Shown: positions 31,691 through 43,497 of the stretch, piece by piece
How the letters are laid out: the number at the start of each line of letters is the position of its first letter
Position numbering within the stretch: the first letter of the stretch is position 1
Source: Tupaia tana
Taxonomy: Eukaryota; Chordata; Mammalia; Scandentia; Tupaiidae
DNA length: 64,000 bases
NCBI GenBank assembly: GCA_026018925.1
Contig: JAKSZU010000004.1
Span: 42,360,233 to 42,424,232 of the forward strand
Direction of reading: 5' to 3'
The notes under the pieces: generated by a model
Database searches by the model: none
What the model saw: only the letters and a program-made list of their open reading frames with translations
What the model was told of the DNA's origin: nothing
Position numbers and translations under genes: made by a program

Positions 31691-32009
31691 GCTCAATTAA
31701 ATTTTAAAGTTATTTGTTTTACTCCATATTCCTCAGTCTACTTATAATAGATTTCTCCATTTTTACTCTCCAACTTGAATGATAGGGAAATAAAAGTAAT
31801 AATTTATACTTTTTTAAGTTTAGAATACTGAAGGTTCATAGTCTCATACTTATTTTTTTCGTTTTATCTACTTTTTTGGCACTTACTTTATGTATGTAAT
31901 AATTAAGCCCTTTTATAGTCTTTTTTTAATATTTAATCTTACCTTTTACAAAATTTGCCACTTTTTTCTCATAACATACCTACTGTTTTCATGAATTAAT
32001 TAACTCATT

Positions 32010-32240
32010 TATTGCCATAGGGCACATGTGCTCACCTGAGAGAGACAGAGAGAGAGAGAGAGATAGTGAAAGGGAAAGTAAGAAATCACCCCCTAGAGGA
32101 GTTGACCACTCTGTAATCCCTTCTCCTCAGGGGATTTTGGGCATGTGCCCACACAGGCCTGGTAAGATTTTCAGGTCGCCACGGCCGAACCATGGTCGGC
32201 CATGTTGAAGTCCAGTACTTTACCACATCACCTGCTGGCC
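32010..32240 (-). mobile_element. SINE-A, reverse
   Basis: TTTATTGCCATAGGGCACATG, GAGAGACAGAGAG, AATCACCCCCTAGAGG, TTTTGGGCATGTGCCCAC, CGAACCATGGTCGGCCATG, CACCTGCTGGCCCCC. Confidence 0.85.
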
Positions 32241-32684
32241 CCCATGTTTTATTTTCTATTATCCTATACATACTATTTGTACGACTTGGCAAATATTATG
32301 ATACATTAATAATTATTTGGTATTTTCATCTCTATATTGAAACAGGTAATTAATTCTATCTCTATTGAATCAAAGGAACATGAATGTTGTCCACAAAAAT
32401 TGAGGAGGGTACTTTGTTTTATATACTAGAAAATAATTTCCCTAGTTTGGAAAGGTGGTGAGAAGAGAAGATTAAAGAGAAAGTAGTCTATAGGTTACTA
32501 AAGATCATGGATTTAGGCTAGCATGCAGGGACAAGAAACAGCAAGGTGCCATAATCCAACTGTGAAAAAGTATATCATTTTTTATTAGCTGCTGATTACA
32601 TTGCCTGCCTAGCTATCTATTTATAATAGATAAATATAATACCCTACCCTCTTTCTGGATAGCTATCTATCCATCTAAGTTATT

Positions 32685-32687
<3 letters not shown>

Positions 32688-32726
<39 letters not shown>

Positions 32727-32730
32727 TGTG
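32688..32730. repeat. (GT)n microsatellite
   Basis: About 20 GT units with one C interruption. Confidence 0.95.
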
Positions 32731-33720
32731 TCCTACTCCCTGGTTCTTCATATTTTTGCCTAAGTCCTGCCCTCCATAGGATGTAAAGGTTGCAGGTCTT
32801 AGCTTTTGGGACTACTTCTAGTTGGTATGGTTGACACATCTGCAACTTGGGTTTATTTTTTTAAGGCTTAAATGATGTTCCCATTGAAAACCCTTATCCA
32901 TTTCTCACCCTGCCTCCCTCACTACCATCTTTGGCCATGGCATGGTTGAGATCCTCTCTGTTACCCTCTTAAATAAGTTTTAGATGAGGAATTTGGCTTT
33001 TATCTATATTTCCTCTCCTTCTACTTTTTTTCTAATGTTACTTTATTTTTCCTTCCTAAAAAAATCACTTCTAGCATGATGTCCACAGCCACCCACCAAT
33101 ATTTCTTTAATTGTTGTTTTTGACAAGAAGTATTTGAACTCCCTTATTTAGTGTTTTGGACATGAACGTTTTTATTCTTCATTGACCTGAAAAGTCAGTA
33201 TTGTATACTCATCCCCGCTACATAATGCTTCGAGGATAATGGACTCCAGGTGGGTATAGACTCAAAAGTCCAATGTGATACAGAGGCACCAAGAGTAATT
33301 AGACCCAAGGGTTTCCTGATGGTCAGGACTATGAACTCACCATTATTAGCAAACTGTGTGGACCAATGGCTTACCTCCTGTAATCTCTTGGTGTTAAATG
33401 ACACTGAAAATGTGAATCAACTTTGGAGCTGGGGAAAGGCAAAAGAATATGTGGTTTGTTCCAGTCCAGTTGAATGAAGACTCAAAGATCAGAAAATCAA
33501 ATAAGGTGGAGAAAATAATGTATATTTGCTTCACTTTACATCTAAGTTGGTATTGTACCTGCTGTCCTAGGTAAATGAGATTTGAGGATGTAAGTAAGCT
33601 TTCATAGAAATACATATATATGTATATGCACACACACATATGTGTATACATGTATATTTGTGAGTGCATGGTGCACATGGATCTGTATATTTAGAAATTT
33701 ACAAATACAAATTTAGAAAT
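32731..33720. other. No feature recognised
   Basis: Moderately less AT-rich in 33190-33480. An open frame on either strand there has no recognisable domain and is interrupted outside; it may be an unrecognised old repeat. Confidence 0.3.
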
Positions 33721-33724
33721 ACAC

Positions 33725-33726
<2 letters not shown>

Positions 33727-33761
<35 letters not shown>
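33727..33761. repeat. (GT)n microsatellite
   Basis: About 17 uninterrupted GT units. A TATATGTATATGCACACACA tract lies about 100 bp to its left. Confidence 0.95.
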
Positions 33762-33763
<2 letters not shown>

Positions 33764-34261
33764 AGAAAAGAAAGAATATCACAAGCAATGTCAGGAATAG
33801 GAAAATAGAACATAAACAGAAAGACAGGAAAGAGCATGGTGGAAGTATAGTGATGGATGGCTAAAGCTAAGGAATTGTACCTACTTAGTGCAGTATTTCA
33901 AATTACTCTCTCTAAGCAGATTCATACTGTGATCTTTCTCTCCTCACTCATGGATTTTCTGTAGAATCTGTTTTCTCATGTGGCTTTCGTTTTCTTCAAA
34001 TACCATCAGGCTGTCAGTTTCTCCATCAGTGCCACTTGAGAGTGTATTTACCTCTTCTGTGTGAAAGCACCATACAGACTGCTTTCTCAATCTTGTCTCC
34101 AGTACTGTTGTATTATGCCTATACTTTTACCATTAGCCCATTAAACCTTGTCATTTATTTTCCTATTTAAAAAAAAACACTCGTAAAATGTTATCATCTA
34201 CTAATGATAAAACACTGTAACATAATTTTATAATTCTTGAAAGGTTTCAGAATTGATTGAC

Positions 34262-34610
34262 CTACTGAGTATGATGGTTAATTTTATGTTTCAATTTAGC
34301 TTGGTCATAGTACCCAGATATTTGGTCAAACATTATTCCAGATGTATCTTTGAAGGTACATTTTTTTTAGATAAGACTAATATTTAAATCTGAAGATCTT
34401 GAGTAAGGTAGATTATACTTCATAATACAAGTAGGACACATCCAATTGGCTAAATGTTTTAATAGCATAAAGACTGACCTGTCCAAAAAAAAGGAATTCT
34501 ACCTATCCTGGTTGTCCAGTACAAAATTTTGCCAAACCTCTGTAATCACATGAGTCAATTCCTTAAATAAACTTCCCTCCTTCTCATTCATTCTTTCTAA
34601 ATGTAAATAA
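34262..34610 (+). mobile_element. Old interspersed repeat, L1M-like 3' end type
   Basis: GATGGTTAATTTTATGTTTC, CCCAGATATTTGGTCAAAC, ATTATTCCAGATGTATC, CATCCAATTGGCTAAATG, ATCACATGAGTCAATTCC, AATAAACTTCC. The same phrase order occurs at 52735-53180. I read it as an ancient L1 3' UTR type; the name is uncertain. Confidence 0.5.
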
Positions 34611-34684
34611 ATAAATAAACACATACACACACAAACATAGATAAATTAGATGCATATTCAGCTATCTAGAAAGAGGACAGGATA

Positions 34685-34959
34685 GGACCAGCATTTAGCG
34701 TAATGGCTATGTCGCTGGACTCCCATGTAGTTGACCGCAGTTCGCGTCCCGGACCCAGTGGCTTAAGACTCACACTGGGCGCATGTGCGTGCGTGTCCAA
34801 GATCCCAAGAGGAGAATGGAGGAGAAGGGATTGCGGCGTGGCCATCCCCCCGGGGGGTGATTTCTCACTTTCTGTCTCTCTGTCTCTGTCTTTCTGGTGA
34901 GCGCACGCGCCCTATGGCAAAAACCTCTCAAAAAATAAAAAAAAAAAAGAAAAGAAAAG
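34685..34959 (+). mobile_element. SINE-A, forward, young copy
   Basis: Flanked by AAAGAGGACAGGATA (34670-34684) and AAAGAGGATAGGATA (34960-34974). A box TTAGCGTAATGG and B box GTTCGCGTCC are intact. CpG-rich. A-tail with G interruptions. Confidence 0.95.
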
Positions 34960-35199
34960 AAAGAGGATAGGATATCTATTTATCTAGATATATAGGTAGG
35001 TAGACAGCCATGTAATTGTTTCTCTAGGGAACACTAATACAAGCAACATAAAAATTAGGACTTGAAATGAATACATAAGCAAATATGGATATTTTTCAGA
35101 AAAGCTCTTTACTTACAATATTTCATATGATGTGCATATGTGAACACATTCTTAAAGACCCTAATTTTTTAAAAATAGAAAACAAGATTTGAGAGCACC

Positions 35200-35202
<3 letters not shown>

Positions 35203-35246
<44 letters not shown>

Positions 35247-35482
35247 CAGAGAATGCATGAATGTGTATGAGAGAGAATGACAGACAGACAAAGCACCCTG
35301 CAATGGGGCATCATGCCAAATCCTTTTTTCTTCTACTTCTGTATCCTGGCAGAATCCAGGAGCATATGTGTGTATGTTCGGCATATTTTTCAAGTCACCT
35401 AAGGCAGATTCAACTGTGGCTAGCCATGTGGAATCTGGCTCCCTCTGCACAGTTGCCTACCTGCTGTGCTATAGATTGCCCA
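35203..35482 (-). mobile_element. SINE, reverse, with 38-base T run
   Basis: Target duplication AGAGCACCTTT at 35192-35202 and 35483-35493. T run 35207-35244, GCCAGAGAATGCATGAATG, AAAGCACCCTGCAATGGGG, TTTTTCAAGTCACC, CTAGCCATGTGGAATCTGG. It diverges from typical SINE-A and may be a separate subfamily. Confidence 0.8.
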
Positions 35483-35796
35483 AGAGCACCTTTGATTCTA
35501 ATTGATTATACTTCCCACCAACCTCAAGTATAAGACATGGATTTCTTTGTAGCAAACTACTCACCTAAGAATTACACTTTTAGTTCACTGAGCTTGCAAT
35601 TAATTGAAAATAAAAAAGAAGTCAGTACACTCATGAAATGCTTATGTTTTTGAACAAAGATGTCTTTTAACAAGAAGAAATGGCATGTTTTTCACTATTG
35701 TTTTTTATATCAAAATGAGACTCATAGAATCTCTAAAAAAGCTGGCTTTCCAAACCTGGAAGCTGTGTTTTGTTTTATTTTTTGTTTTGTTTTGTT

Positions 35797-36041
35797 ATTT
35801 ATTTATTTATTTATTTATTTGGAGAGATTTTTGCTAAAGGGCGTATGCGCTCTCCACAAAGACAAAGAGAGACAGAGAGACAGAAAGCCACGGCAATCCC
35901 TACTCCTCCATTCTCCTCTTGGGAACTTGGGCACACATGCACACGTGCCTGGCGTGAGTTTAAGCCACCGGGTCCAGGACTCGAACCGCGGTCAACTACA
36001 TGGTAGTCCAGCGACATAGCCATTACGCTACCTGCTGGTCC
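35797..36041 (-). mobile_element. SINE-A, reverse, AAAT-tailed
   Basis: Target duplication TGTTTTGTTTTGTT at 35783-35796 and 36042-36055. The tail has become (ATTT)n on the plus strand. The ATCACCCC block is deleted, but the tRNA-like head (ACTCGAACCGCGGTC) is well kept. Confidence 0.93.
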
Positions 36042-36055
36042 TGTTTTGTTTTGTT

Positions 36056-37855
36056 TTAAGAAAGATATTGAATTTTTGGTTTAGAGTTTCACATTGTTAA
36101 ATATTCTGTGTGAGTCTTTTAGTTATGTGAGTGTTAAGTCAAAGAACATCCCCATGAATGACAGTGCTTGAGAAGCTGTGAACAATGTATTAATTGTGGC
36201 CTATTACAGTTTTGTGTGTTTTTTTTTCTCTTTATCATATAAAGTAATTCATACTACACTGGCTTGAGATGTATATTTCCCCAGAAAGAATGGGTGTTCC
36301 CACTGAAAATCATAGATCAAATGTTAGGTATGGAAGGCTTCTCAATGGACCCATTATGAAATGTGTCTGGCATTAGATTTCATAGTGATATTTAATAGCA
36401 AGTTTTAAGTTATATTTCTCTTCAACACTTCTAACTGTCTGTAAAGCCTGAAGTATTTCAGCACAGCCTCTACAATGTGGGTCTGTAATCTTATTAAGGA
36501 CAGTGGCACACTAGCATCTGTAACTAAAAGGACACCACTTGTGCCAGGAAATCTGTTAGCAACAGTGGCTCTGGACAGAGCAAACATGAGTTCTTGGCAG
36601 ACTGACAAGAGAGACTCACCACACGGGCCTCAAATGGGAACAATATTTGTAAAATATGTCTGTAGGAAGTGGGTAAGACTGATGATTTTGATTGACTTGG
36701 CTGGAGAGCTCTCCAAGGCTTTAATGGGCTTATTGGGCATTATAATACTTCTCTCATATACAGGAAGTACCCCAGGTGGCAATATATGGACTAACCTAAA
36801 ATCAAGTATGGGGCACCCACTATAGGAAAGGAAATTCAAATTCAGAGGAGGGTTGAGGACATAGCTTGAATCTCTTACCTATTCTGTGGTGCTTATCTTG
36901 GTGGGGCAAGTGGAAAAGCAGTTCTGGTAACATAAATGTAGGTCCATGAAATCAAGGAGCAAATCAACTAGTAATAGGATTCAGTGAAGAATGTCTGGAT
37001 AATAATTAAATGTTATAGATACATTAATGTGTAGCCTAAATTTTAAATTGTGCAAAAATTGATCAGCCTCTTTAAAATAAAAGAAGCATATTATGCCAGC
37101 AAGGAAACCTCCCAGGACAGTACTGTACTATCATTCTCACTTTGGAAGTTCCGTAGAAGGATACAGAGATCTTCATTTCTGAAACAGATGTAATAAAGTT
37201 CTGAGGAATGCATTGGTAAGAGGAGAGTGTGTTGACTTTTACTTTTTTATACAATAGCATCTATACTTTTTGATTATTCTAAAACTTTTTACATGTTAAA
37301 AGATACTTAGAGAGAAAGCAAAGCTATAAACTCTAAGTTAAAATGCGTCTATTCATCAGCTCTCTCTGAAAAGTAACTATGATCTGTAAAGCAGTGAATG
37401 CATTAGATGGTATTTTAAAAGAATTGTTTTGCGAGGCTTAGATCCCTTTGGATTGTGAACAATAACGTCCAATTTACAATCTAAAATTTAGCAATCTGAA
37501 TTTCCTTAAAGTCATATGCAGCCTTAATGCCTTAATAGTTTAACTATATAAACATCAGCACATTGCTGCACACATAGAGCAAGAGTAATCAAAAGTGGTT
37601 TTAACTTAATTACAGTTAATTTAATCCTTACTTCATGAAAATAAGATTTCTACCCACCCCCTTTTTTATTAAATTATTAAGTTATACTTGCTTTATACAG
37701 AATAGTTACAATGATTTCCATATAACATATAAAAACTAAAAGCCTCATTCATTTAAATTATATAATGATTAACATTTATGTTTTTCAATAAAATAACAAT
37801 AATAATAAAATAGTCTGTGAAAGTGTTTATATTAGTTATTTATTTCACTGAATTT
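36056..37855. other. No feature recognised; one less AT-rich block
   Basis: 36250-36840 is less AT-rich and has short open frames on both strands without any domain I recognise. It may be an unrecognised old repeat or a conserved non-coding block. The remainder is AT-rich. Confidence 0.3.
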
Positions 37856-37859
37856 TTGT

Positions 37860-38103
37860 TGTTGTTGCTGTTACTTGCCAGGGGGCACTTGTGTTCACTG
37901 GAGAGAGACAGAGAGAGGAAGAAGAAGAGAGCATCGCCATGAGGCATGGTCACACTACAATCCCTTCTTTTCCATTTCTCCTCCTTTTCCAGATTTTGGG
38001 CATGCACACACATGCAACCAATGTATTTTTCAAGCCACTGAGTCCAGTACAAGACCTGTGCAGTTGGCCATGTGGGATCCAGCTCCGGTAACCACCAGGC
38101 CAC
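37860..38103 (-). mobile_element. SINE-A, reverse
   Basis: (GTT)n, CTTGCCAGGGGGCACTTGTG, GGTCACACTACAATCCC, TTTTGGGCATGCACACACATG, CAGTTGGCCATGTGGGATCC, AACCACCAGGCCA. Confidence 0.82.
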
Positions 38104-38180
38104 ACATTTTTCACCTATTTCTTTAGAAATAATTTGCTAACACTATAATGTCCTCCAATATTCAAATCTGTAAGGATTTT

Positions 38181-38357
38181 TTTAAAAAAATTATCTTATT
38201 TAACTCTTTTTAATTTAATTTATTTATTTTTAATTTGGTCAGAGAGGGACACAGTGAAAAAGAGAAAGCGGGACAGCAAGCCGCCAGGTCCAGGACTTGA
38301 ACCGCGGTCGGCCATGTGGGAGTCCAGCGCCCCTAACTATTGTACCACCTGCCGGTC
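38181..38357 (-). mobile_element. SINE-B, reverse
   Basis: Target duplication CTGTAAGGATTTT (38168-38180) and CTGTAAGGACTTT (38358-38370). Body: TTTAATTTGGTCAGAGAGGG, AGCAAGCCGCCAGGTCCAGG, CTTGAACCGCGGTCGGCCAT. A CpG-containing, well-kept copy close to the family consensus. Confidence 0.93.
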
Positions 38358-38956
38358 CTGTAAGGACTTTTAATACAATTTCTTGCTTATTTTGATAAAA
38401 TATTAATTAAAGTGGTTTGTTAAATGACATTAAAATAGTTCATTAAGTGCTTAGTGCCATATACTTCTGAAAATACATTTTATTTTATATTATTGCTGGC
38501 CTAAAAGCTCAAGTAAAAGCTTTAGTAGTTTTCTGTGAACTCTGGCTCAAGAAGAAGTACTAGTTTTGCAAGCATTTTGAGTTTAATCTATTTCTTCCCT
38601 CTCTCTTCTTAGCCTCATTGCTAATTGATGAGTTTTACTAATATATACTAAAATACAATGAAGGTTCATTCTTTTCACATGATATAATGCACATTCCTAG
38701 AACATTTTATATATAGTTTTTAAAGATTTGCCTAATTAAACCTGTTACTTTTATTAGCACTAGAGATGTTTATAAATGGCTTCTTTTTCGTCTTCAGTGA
38801 TCTCTTCAATGATTTTAAGCACAAAGTTTACTGGTTATATTTCTCCCTCTGTTACTCATATCAACAGCATTCTGACACAGCAGTGAATTTCCTGTTTGGA
38901 AATTCATCTTTAAAGATAAACCAGAATGTAGCAATGCTGACACTGATTTCTTATTT

Positions 38957-39198
38957 TTAATTTGCCAGAGGGACCGTGTGCTTGCTAGAAATAAAAAGAG
39001 AATGGGGATATGAGAATGCATCCTCCATGGGGGTTGGCTACACCTCAAGTCCTTCACCACGTCTCCCTCCTTTTGAGACTGTGTACACAGATACACATGT
39101 GCCCTGTGTGTTTTTCACGCTGCCAGATTGGGGCTTGAACTGCACAGTCAGCCACGTGGAATCTAGCTGCCTTAACCACCATGCAACTGGCTGGCCTC
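38957..39198 (-). mobile_element. SINE-A-like, reverse, old
   Basis: Imperfect target duplication ACACTGATTTCTTATTT (38940-38956) and ACACTGATCTCTTTATTT (about 39202-39219). Body has GTGTGCTTGCTAGAAA, GGGGTTGGCTACACCTC, CACACGTGCC-like phrases and ends ACTGGCTGGCC. Confidence 0.75.
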
Positions 39199-39283
39199 AC
39201 TAACACTGATCTCTTTATTTAATCTGCCAGTATTCTATGCACCAGTAAAATATCAATTTTTGACCACATTCTCTGGGGTGGGG

Positions 39284-39300
39284 GGGGGGAGAGGGAGGAG
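39284..39300. repeat. G-rich tract
   Basis: GGGGTGGGGGGGGGGAGAGGG, a short homopurine run. Confidence 0.7.
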
Positions 39301-40735
39301 AAAATCCTGGTCCTGTACAGTAAAATCATAGAATTTGAGATTGCACTTACACATACTGACCCCGACATTGCTAATATTTCAGGAACCTCTCAGTTCACCA
39401 ATCCCTCAAAGCAGAAATACATTTCCCAACGGAAAAGAAGTATCTCTTTTCAGTTTGTAGGCAGAATGCATCTGGGGTGGACACCTGCTAGTTTAATGTT
39501 CTTTATATAGGCCAGACTGTAAGCAGAGGGATGTTCACTTGCCTCAAGGTATTTTTGCTTCTCAAGTGCCACCTGCTCTAGAAACTGCTGCCAAATGTTA
39601 TTTAAGAGAAGTGGTAAAAGTATGGCAAAGAAATCCTGTGATGACAGAGGATTATCTAAACACTGCAGCTACTCACTCTAGAAAGTTATTACATCATTTT
39701 GGGGGGGATGAGATGAAAGTAAGCTGTGGAGACAGCTGAGGATACTCTTTAGGCAAGAAGCTACTTTCTTCTTCCTAATTCTCAAAATTAAATACAAAAT
39801 TTTTCAGGAAATGCTCTTATTTCTATGTATGTTCCAAGACTGAGTCCACCATACTAAGAAACTTATTGGCTAGTGCATAATGATTACTTGAATACAGAGT
39901 ATATAGCAGAGTGTTTTAAACCCTATTGTAGGTTGTGATATAAAACACTGGTCCTGAAATCACACTACCTGTAACCAAGCTCTGACTCTTCCACAAAAAA
40001 GCTGTAGTGGACCCAGGGGTTTGGTTTCCTCAGTCCTTCTTCCAATCTTCCTTTTGCATTGGGTATTGCACAGGATGCAGATTTTAAAAAGAAAAACAAA
40101 TAAACAATGAAACCACACATACACACTTTGTAGCTAGATCTCAGCAGTAACTTAGGTTCTGTCAATCAGAATTAATAACTGTGTTAAGTGAGAAGAAAAT
40201 TGATGGGCCATAATTTATTCTCTTCCCTAGAGATCTCTCACAAATGTTCTGTGGCTTAAGAGGCAATTATTCTGGCAATGGCTGAGGTGGCATGATCCTG
40301 GAGGATGCAGTCAGTAAATCTGTATCCGGATTTCCCTGCTCTCTCATCGTGGGACAGTACCAATCCTGCAATGGTGCTCTCGGAGTCATTACTGGAGGCC
40401 TGCCCTAGAGCCTGATTCTCTAGCTCTTCCAGCAATTTTGAGCATCCAGTTTACTAAATAAATCCCTTTTCTGTTTAAAATGCTAGGCGGTTTCTGTTAA
40501 TGTTAAATGAACCTTCAGTGAAATACACACAGAGACATACATGTATTAATACTTCTTAAATCAGAATTGTTTCACCTAAATAATTATATGCAATAGGTAG
40601 GTTCTATATTTCTATTTTGGGAGCTATTTCCAGTCACATTTTGAACAAGATGTTGTGACAATTATCCATTTTATTTCTTGAGCAAATTTGTTAAAATTCA
40701 AGCACACATAACAAGATCAATATCCTGAATTTTTT
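39300..40735. other. No gene recognised; possible old repeats
   Basis: 39400-39790 and 40200-40520 are less AT-rich. The latter ends in a poly(A)-signal-like TAAATAAATCCCTTTTCTG, like the 3' end of an old LINE or LTR, but I cannot name it. No splice-flanked open frame is evident. Confidence 0.3.
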
Positions 40736-40749
40736 TGGATTGTGAAGAA

Positions 40750-41008
40750 AATTTTTTGTTTGTTTTAGATTTTTGTCATAGGGCTCATGTACTTAACAGA
40801 GAGAGACAGACAGAGAGAAAAAAAAGTGAGAAATCACCCCCCAGTGGGGTCCACACTGCAATCTCTCCTCCTCCAGTTTTCTCTTGGGATTTGGGGCATG
40901 CACGCACATTTACCTGGTATAATTTTCAAGCTGCCAGATCTGAGACTTCAACCACGGAATTGGCCATGTGGGATCTAACACCTTAACCTCTACACTACCT
41001 GTGGGCCC
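40750..41008 (-). mobile_element. SINE-A, reverse
   Basis: TTTTTGTCATAGGGCTCATG, AAATCACCCCCCAGTGGGG, TTTGGGGCATGCACGCACAT, CTTCAACCACGGAATTGGCC, CTGTGGGCCC. Confidence 0.83.
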
Positions 41009-41079
41009 TAGAGAAAAGTTTTAATGCAGAGATTATATTGTGGTGAAAACTGTTTTTAATTTGATCTATTCTACTGAGA

Positions 41080-41246
41080 TTTTTTAATAATATTTTTACT
41101 TACTTCAATTTGACCACAGAGGGACAGAGTGTGTATGTGAAGGGGGGGGGGGGGGCGAGGAGGAGTGAGAAAGCAAGCTGCCATGTCTAAGACTCAAACC
41201 ATGATCGGCCATATGGGAGTCCAGCACTCTTAACCACCATGCCACT
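41080..41246 (-). mobile_element. SINE-B, reverse, with G14 run
   Basis: TTACTTCAATTTGACCACAG, GGGACAGAGTG, a run of 14 G (41142-41155), GAGAAAGCAAGCTGCCATG, CTCAAACCATGATCGGCC, CACCATGCCAC. Confidence 0.82.
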
Positions 41247-41460
41247 AATTTAAAATATTAAAGGCTATTTTATTTTCTTCTTTTTTTAGAGGTTTATTTT
41301 ATTTTTTTTTCTAATTATCCCATTCCTCAGGTTCCATATTTTAGTTATGACACTGAGTAATATTTCTTACATGATTATGTGTCAGACATTAAGTTACATA
41401 TTTGTAGTTTGACAATACTTAACCTTCAGCTGAAAAGTAAGAATTAATATATGAACTCAT

Positions 41461-41730
41461 AGGGACAGCAGGTCATGTGGTGCTTAAGGTGCTGGACTGC
41501 TAGGTGGCTGACCACAGTTCAAGTACTGAACCTGGTGGCTTGAAACTCACGCCAAGCACATGAGTGTGCATGGTCAAAATACCAAGGGGAGAAGGGAGGA
41601 GAAGGGATTTCAGTGTGGCCATCCTCCCAGGAGGAGGAATTTCTCACTTTCACTTTTCCTCTCATTATATCTGTCTGTTTCTCTCTGGCGAGTGCATGCA
41701 CCCATGACAAAAACTAAAAAAAAATAAAAA
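41461..41730 (+). mobile_element. SINE-A, forward
   Basis: GGGACAGCAGGTCATGTGG, CACAGTTCAAGTACTGAACC, GGGAGGAGAAGGGATTTCAG, CTGGCGAGTGCATGCACCC, A-tail. Confidence 0.85.
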
Positions 41731-42064
41731 ACTTCAAATTTTATTAACTGATGATCACAGAAGGGCTTTCCTGGTGTCATACCAAAAAGACGTGGAATAG
41801 CAATTTGAAAAATTTGTGATATTTTTCATTAGAAAATACTACTTTTGGGGGGGTTCTGATTGAATAGTATGTGGTAAAACTTGAAAACCAGACATTATCA
41901 TATTGTAGCAACTACTTATTTTATTTGTTCCCTAAGAAATGATAAATGAAAAGATTTTAGGTAAGGTGATTTGAGAAAGTAAAACACATTAAATGCATTA
42001 ATTACTATTGACAGCCCTCCAGGTCCAAGACTATTTGCAATGTTCTAATAATAAGAAATTGATA

Positions 42065-42259
42065 GGGACCAGCAGGTGGCGTGGTGGTTAAGGTACTAGA
42101 CACTCCCACATAGTCAACCATGGTTCAAGTCCTGGACCTGGCAGCTTACTTTCTCACTTACCCTCTCTCTCTTTATCTCTCTCTCTCTCTGTGTCTCTCT
42201 GGTCAAATTAAAATAAATAAATGAGTAAATAAAATTAAATAAATAATTCTTTAAAAAAT
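42065..42259 (+). mobile_element. SINE-B, forward, full length
   Basis: Target duplication AAATTGATA at 42056-42064 and 42260-42268. GGGACCAGCAGGTGGCGTGG, ATGGTTCAAGTCCTGGACC, CT-rich block, CTGGTCAAATTAAAATAAAT, AATTCTTTAAAAAAT. This is the best full-length example of the short family. Confidence 0.93.
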
Positions 42260-42601
42260 AAATTGATAATTTTTTTTCTTTCTAGAGTATTCTGTGTTAA
42301 CAGTTTCCTAATAATAAACAATAAATTATGAGATGACGTGGTCAGTACAATTTTGCAGCCAAAGTAATCTGAGGAAACAGAGGGAGGATGTCCCTTTCCC
42401 TAAAATGGATGGTGGAATGATGCATCAGACTGAGTGGCAAATGAGATGAAGAGTAAATAAGAGTTTGATAGAAAAAGAAAGAAGATATTGAGTGCAAATG
42501 TCAACTGAAATAAAGAGAATAATATTACATACTATAAATTCATGGTGTAATGACTGAATGACAAATGGGAATAAGTAAACATGAAGTAAATGTAATGCAT
42601 T

Positions 42602-42871
42602 TTTTTTTTAACTTGTGGTTTTTGTCTTAGGGCACTTGCACTTGCCAGAATGAAACAAAAGACAAAGACAGTAAGAGGGAAAGTGAGAAATCACTCCCCA
42701 CCCAGAAGGGATGGCAATACCACAATCCCTTCTCCTCTGTTCTCCTCCTGGGATCTTGGGTGTGCACGTACACACCCAGCATAAGTTTCTAGCCACCTGG
42801 TCCAGGACTTGAACCCACAGTTAGCCATGTGGGAGTCCTGCAACATAAAATCTATGCCATCTGCTGGTCTC
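42602..42871 (-). mobile_element. SINE-A, reverse
   Basis: T-run, GTTTTTGTCTTAGGGCACTTG, GAAATCACTCCCCACC, CAATCCCTTCTCCTC, GGGATCTTGGGTGTGCACG, GTGGGAGTCCTGC, CTGCTGGTCTC. Flanked by a weak duplication TAATGCTTTT/TAATGCATTTT. Confidence 0.87.
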
Positions 42872-43271
42872 TTAATGCTTTTACTAAGTATTTTGGTCAT
42901 TTGAAATGAAAATCAAAGATATAACAATCATTATTTCTTGTTTTCTTAGAATAAATGGTTTAAATTTGTTAAACAGTCAAATGACAAAGATTCATTGGTA
43001 AATGTACTTGGATTAAAATTTATAAATAACATCCAAGATTGGCCTTTAAAAAGAGATGAAGATAACTTCTTAAAATGTAATACATATCGAAGACTATAAG
43101 ACTTGTATATTGCTGTATTAAAAATGCAGAAGAGAATTATAAGGATACATAAAACCCTGAGGGAGAAGAAAACCATGTTGTTTGTGTTATACAGATATAC
43201 TCTGATTTATCATATTTGGATAAATATGTCAATATGACAGTATTTATATTATTGTAAATATTAGAATAGTT

Positions 43272-43497
43272 CAGTATTTTTCAATTGGGGATGATTGAAC
43301 TCCCCTCTCCCTACAGGGGACATTTGGCAATTTCTGGAGATACTTTTGGTTGTCACTACTGGCAGAGAGTTGCTTTTGGAATGCAGTGGGTAGAGGATTT
43401 GGATGCTGCTAAATGTCCTACAATGTCCAGACAGACACCCAAAACAAAAAATTATCCAGCCCTCAATGTCAATAATGCTGAAGTTGAAAAATCCTGG
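43272..43497 (+). mobile_element. MER5A-like hAT-Charlie element
   Basis: Near-complete: starts CAGTATTTTTCAATTGGGG, then GGGGACATTTGGCAATTTCT, GGAGATACTTTTGGTTGTCA, GTGGGTAGAGGATTTGGATG, CTGCTAAATGTCCTACAATG, AATTATCCAGCCCTCAATG, and ends GAAGTTGAAAAATCCTG, complementary to its start. This order is characteristic of MER5A, a non-autonomous hAT element. Confidence 0.85.

Noticed and set aside
33190..33480. Host exon candidate
   Set aside because: Short open frames on both strands, no convincing splice-site pair and no recognisable domain.
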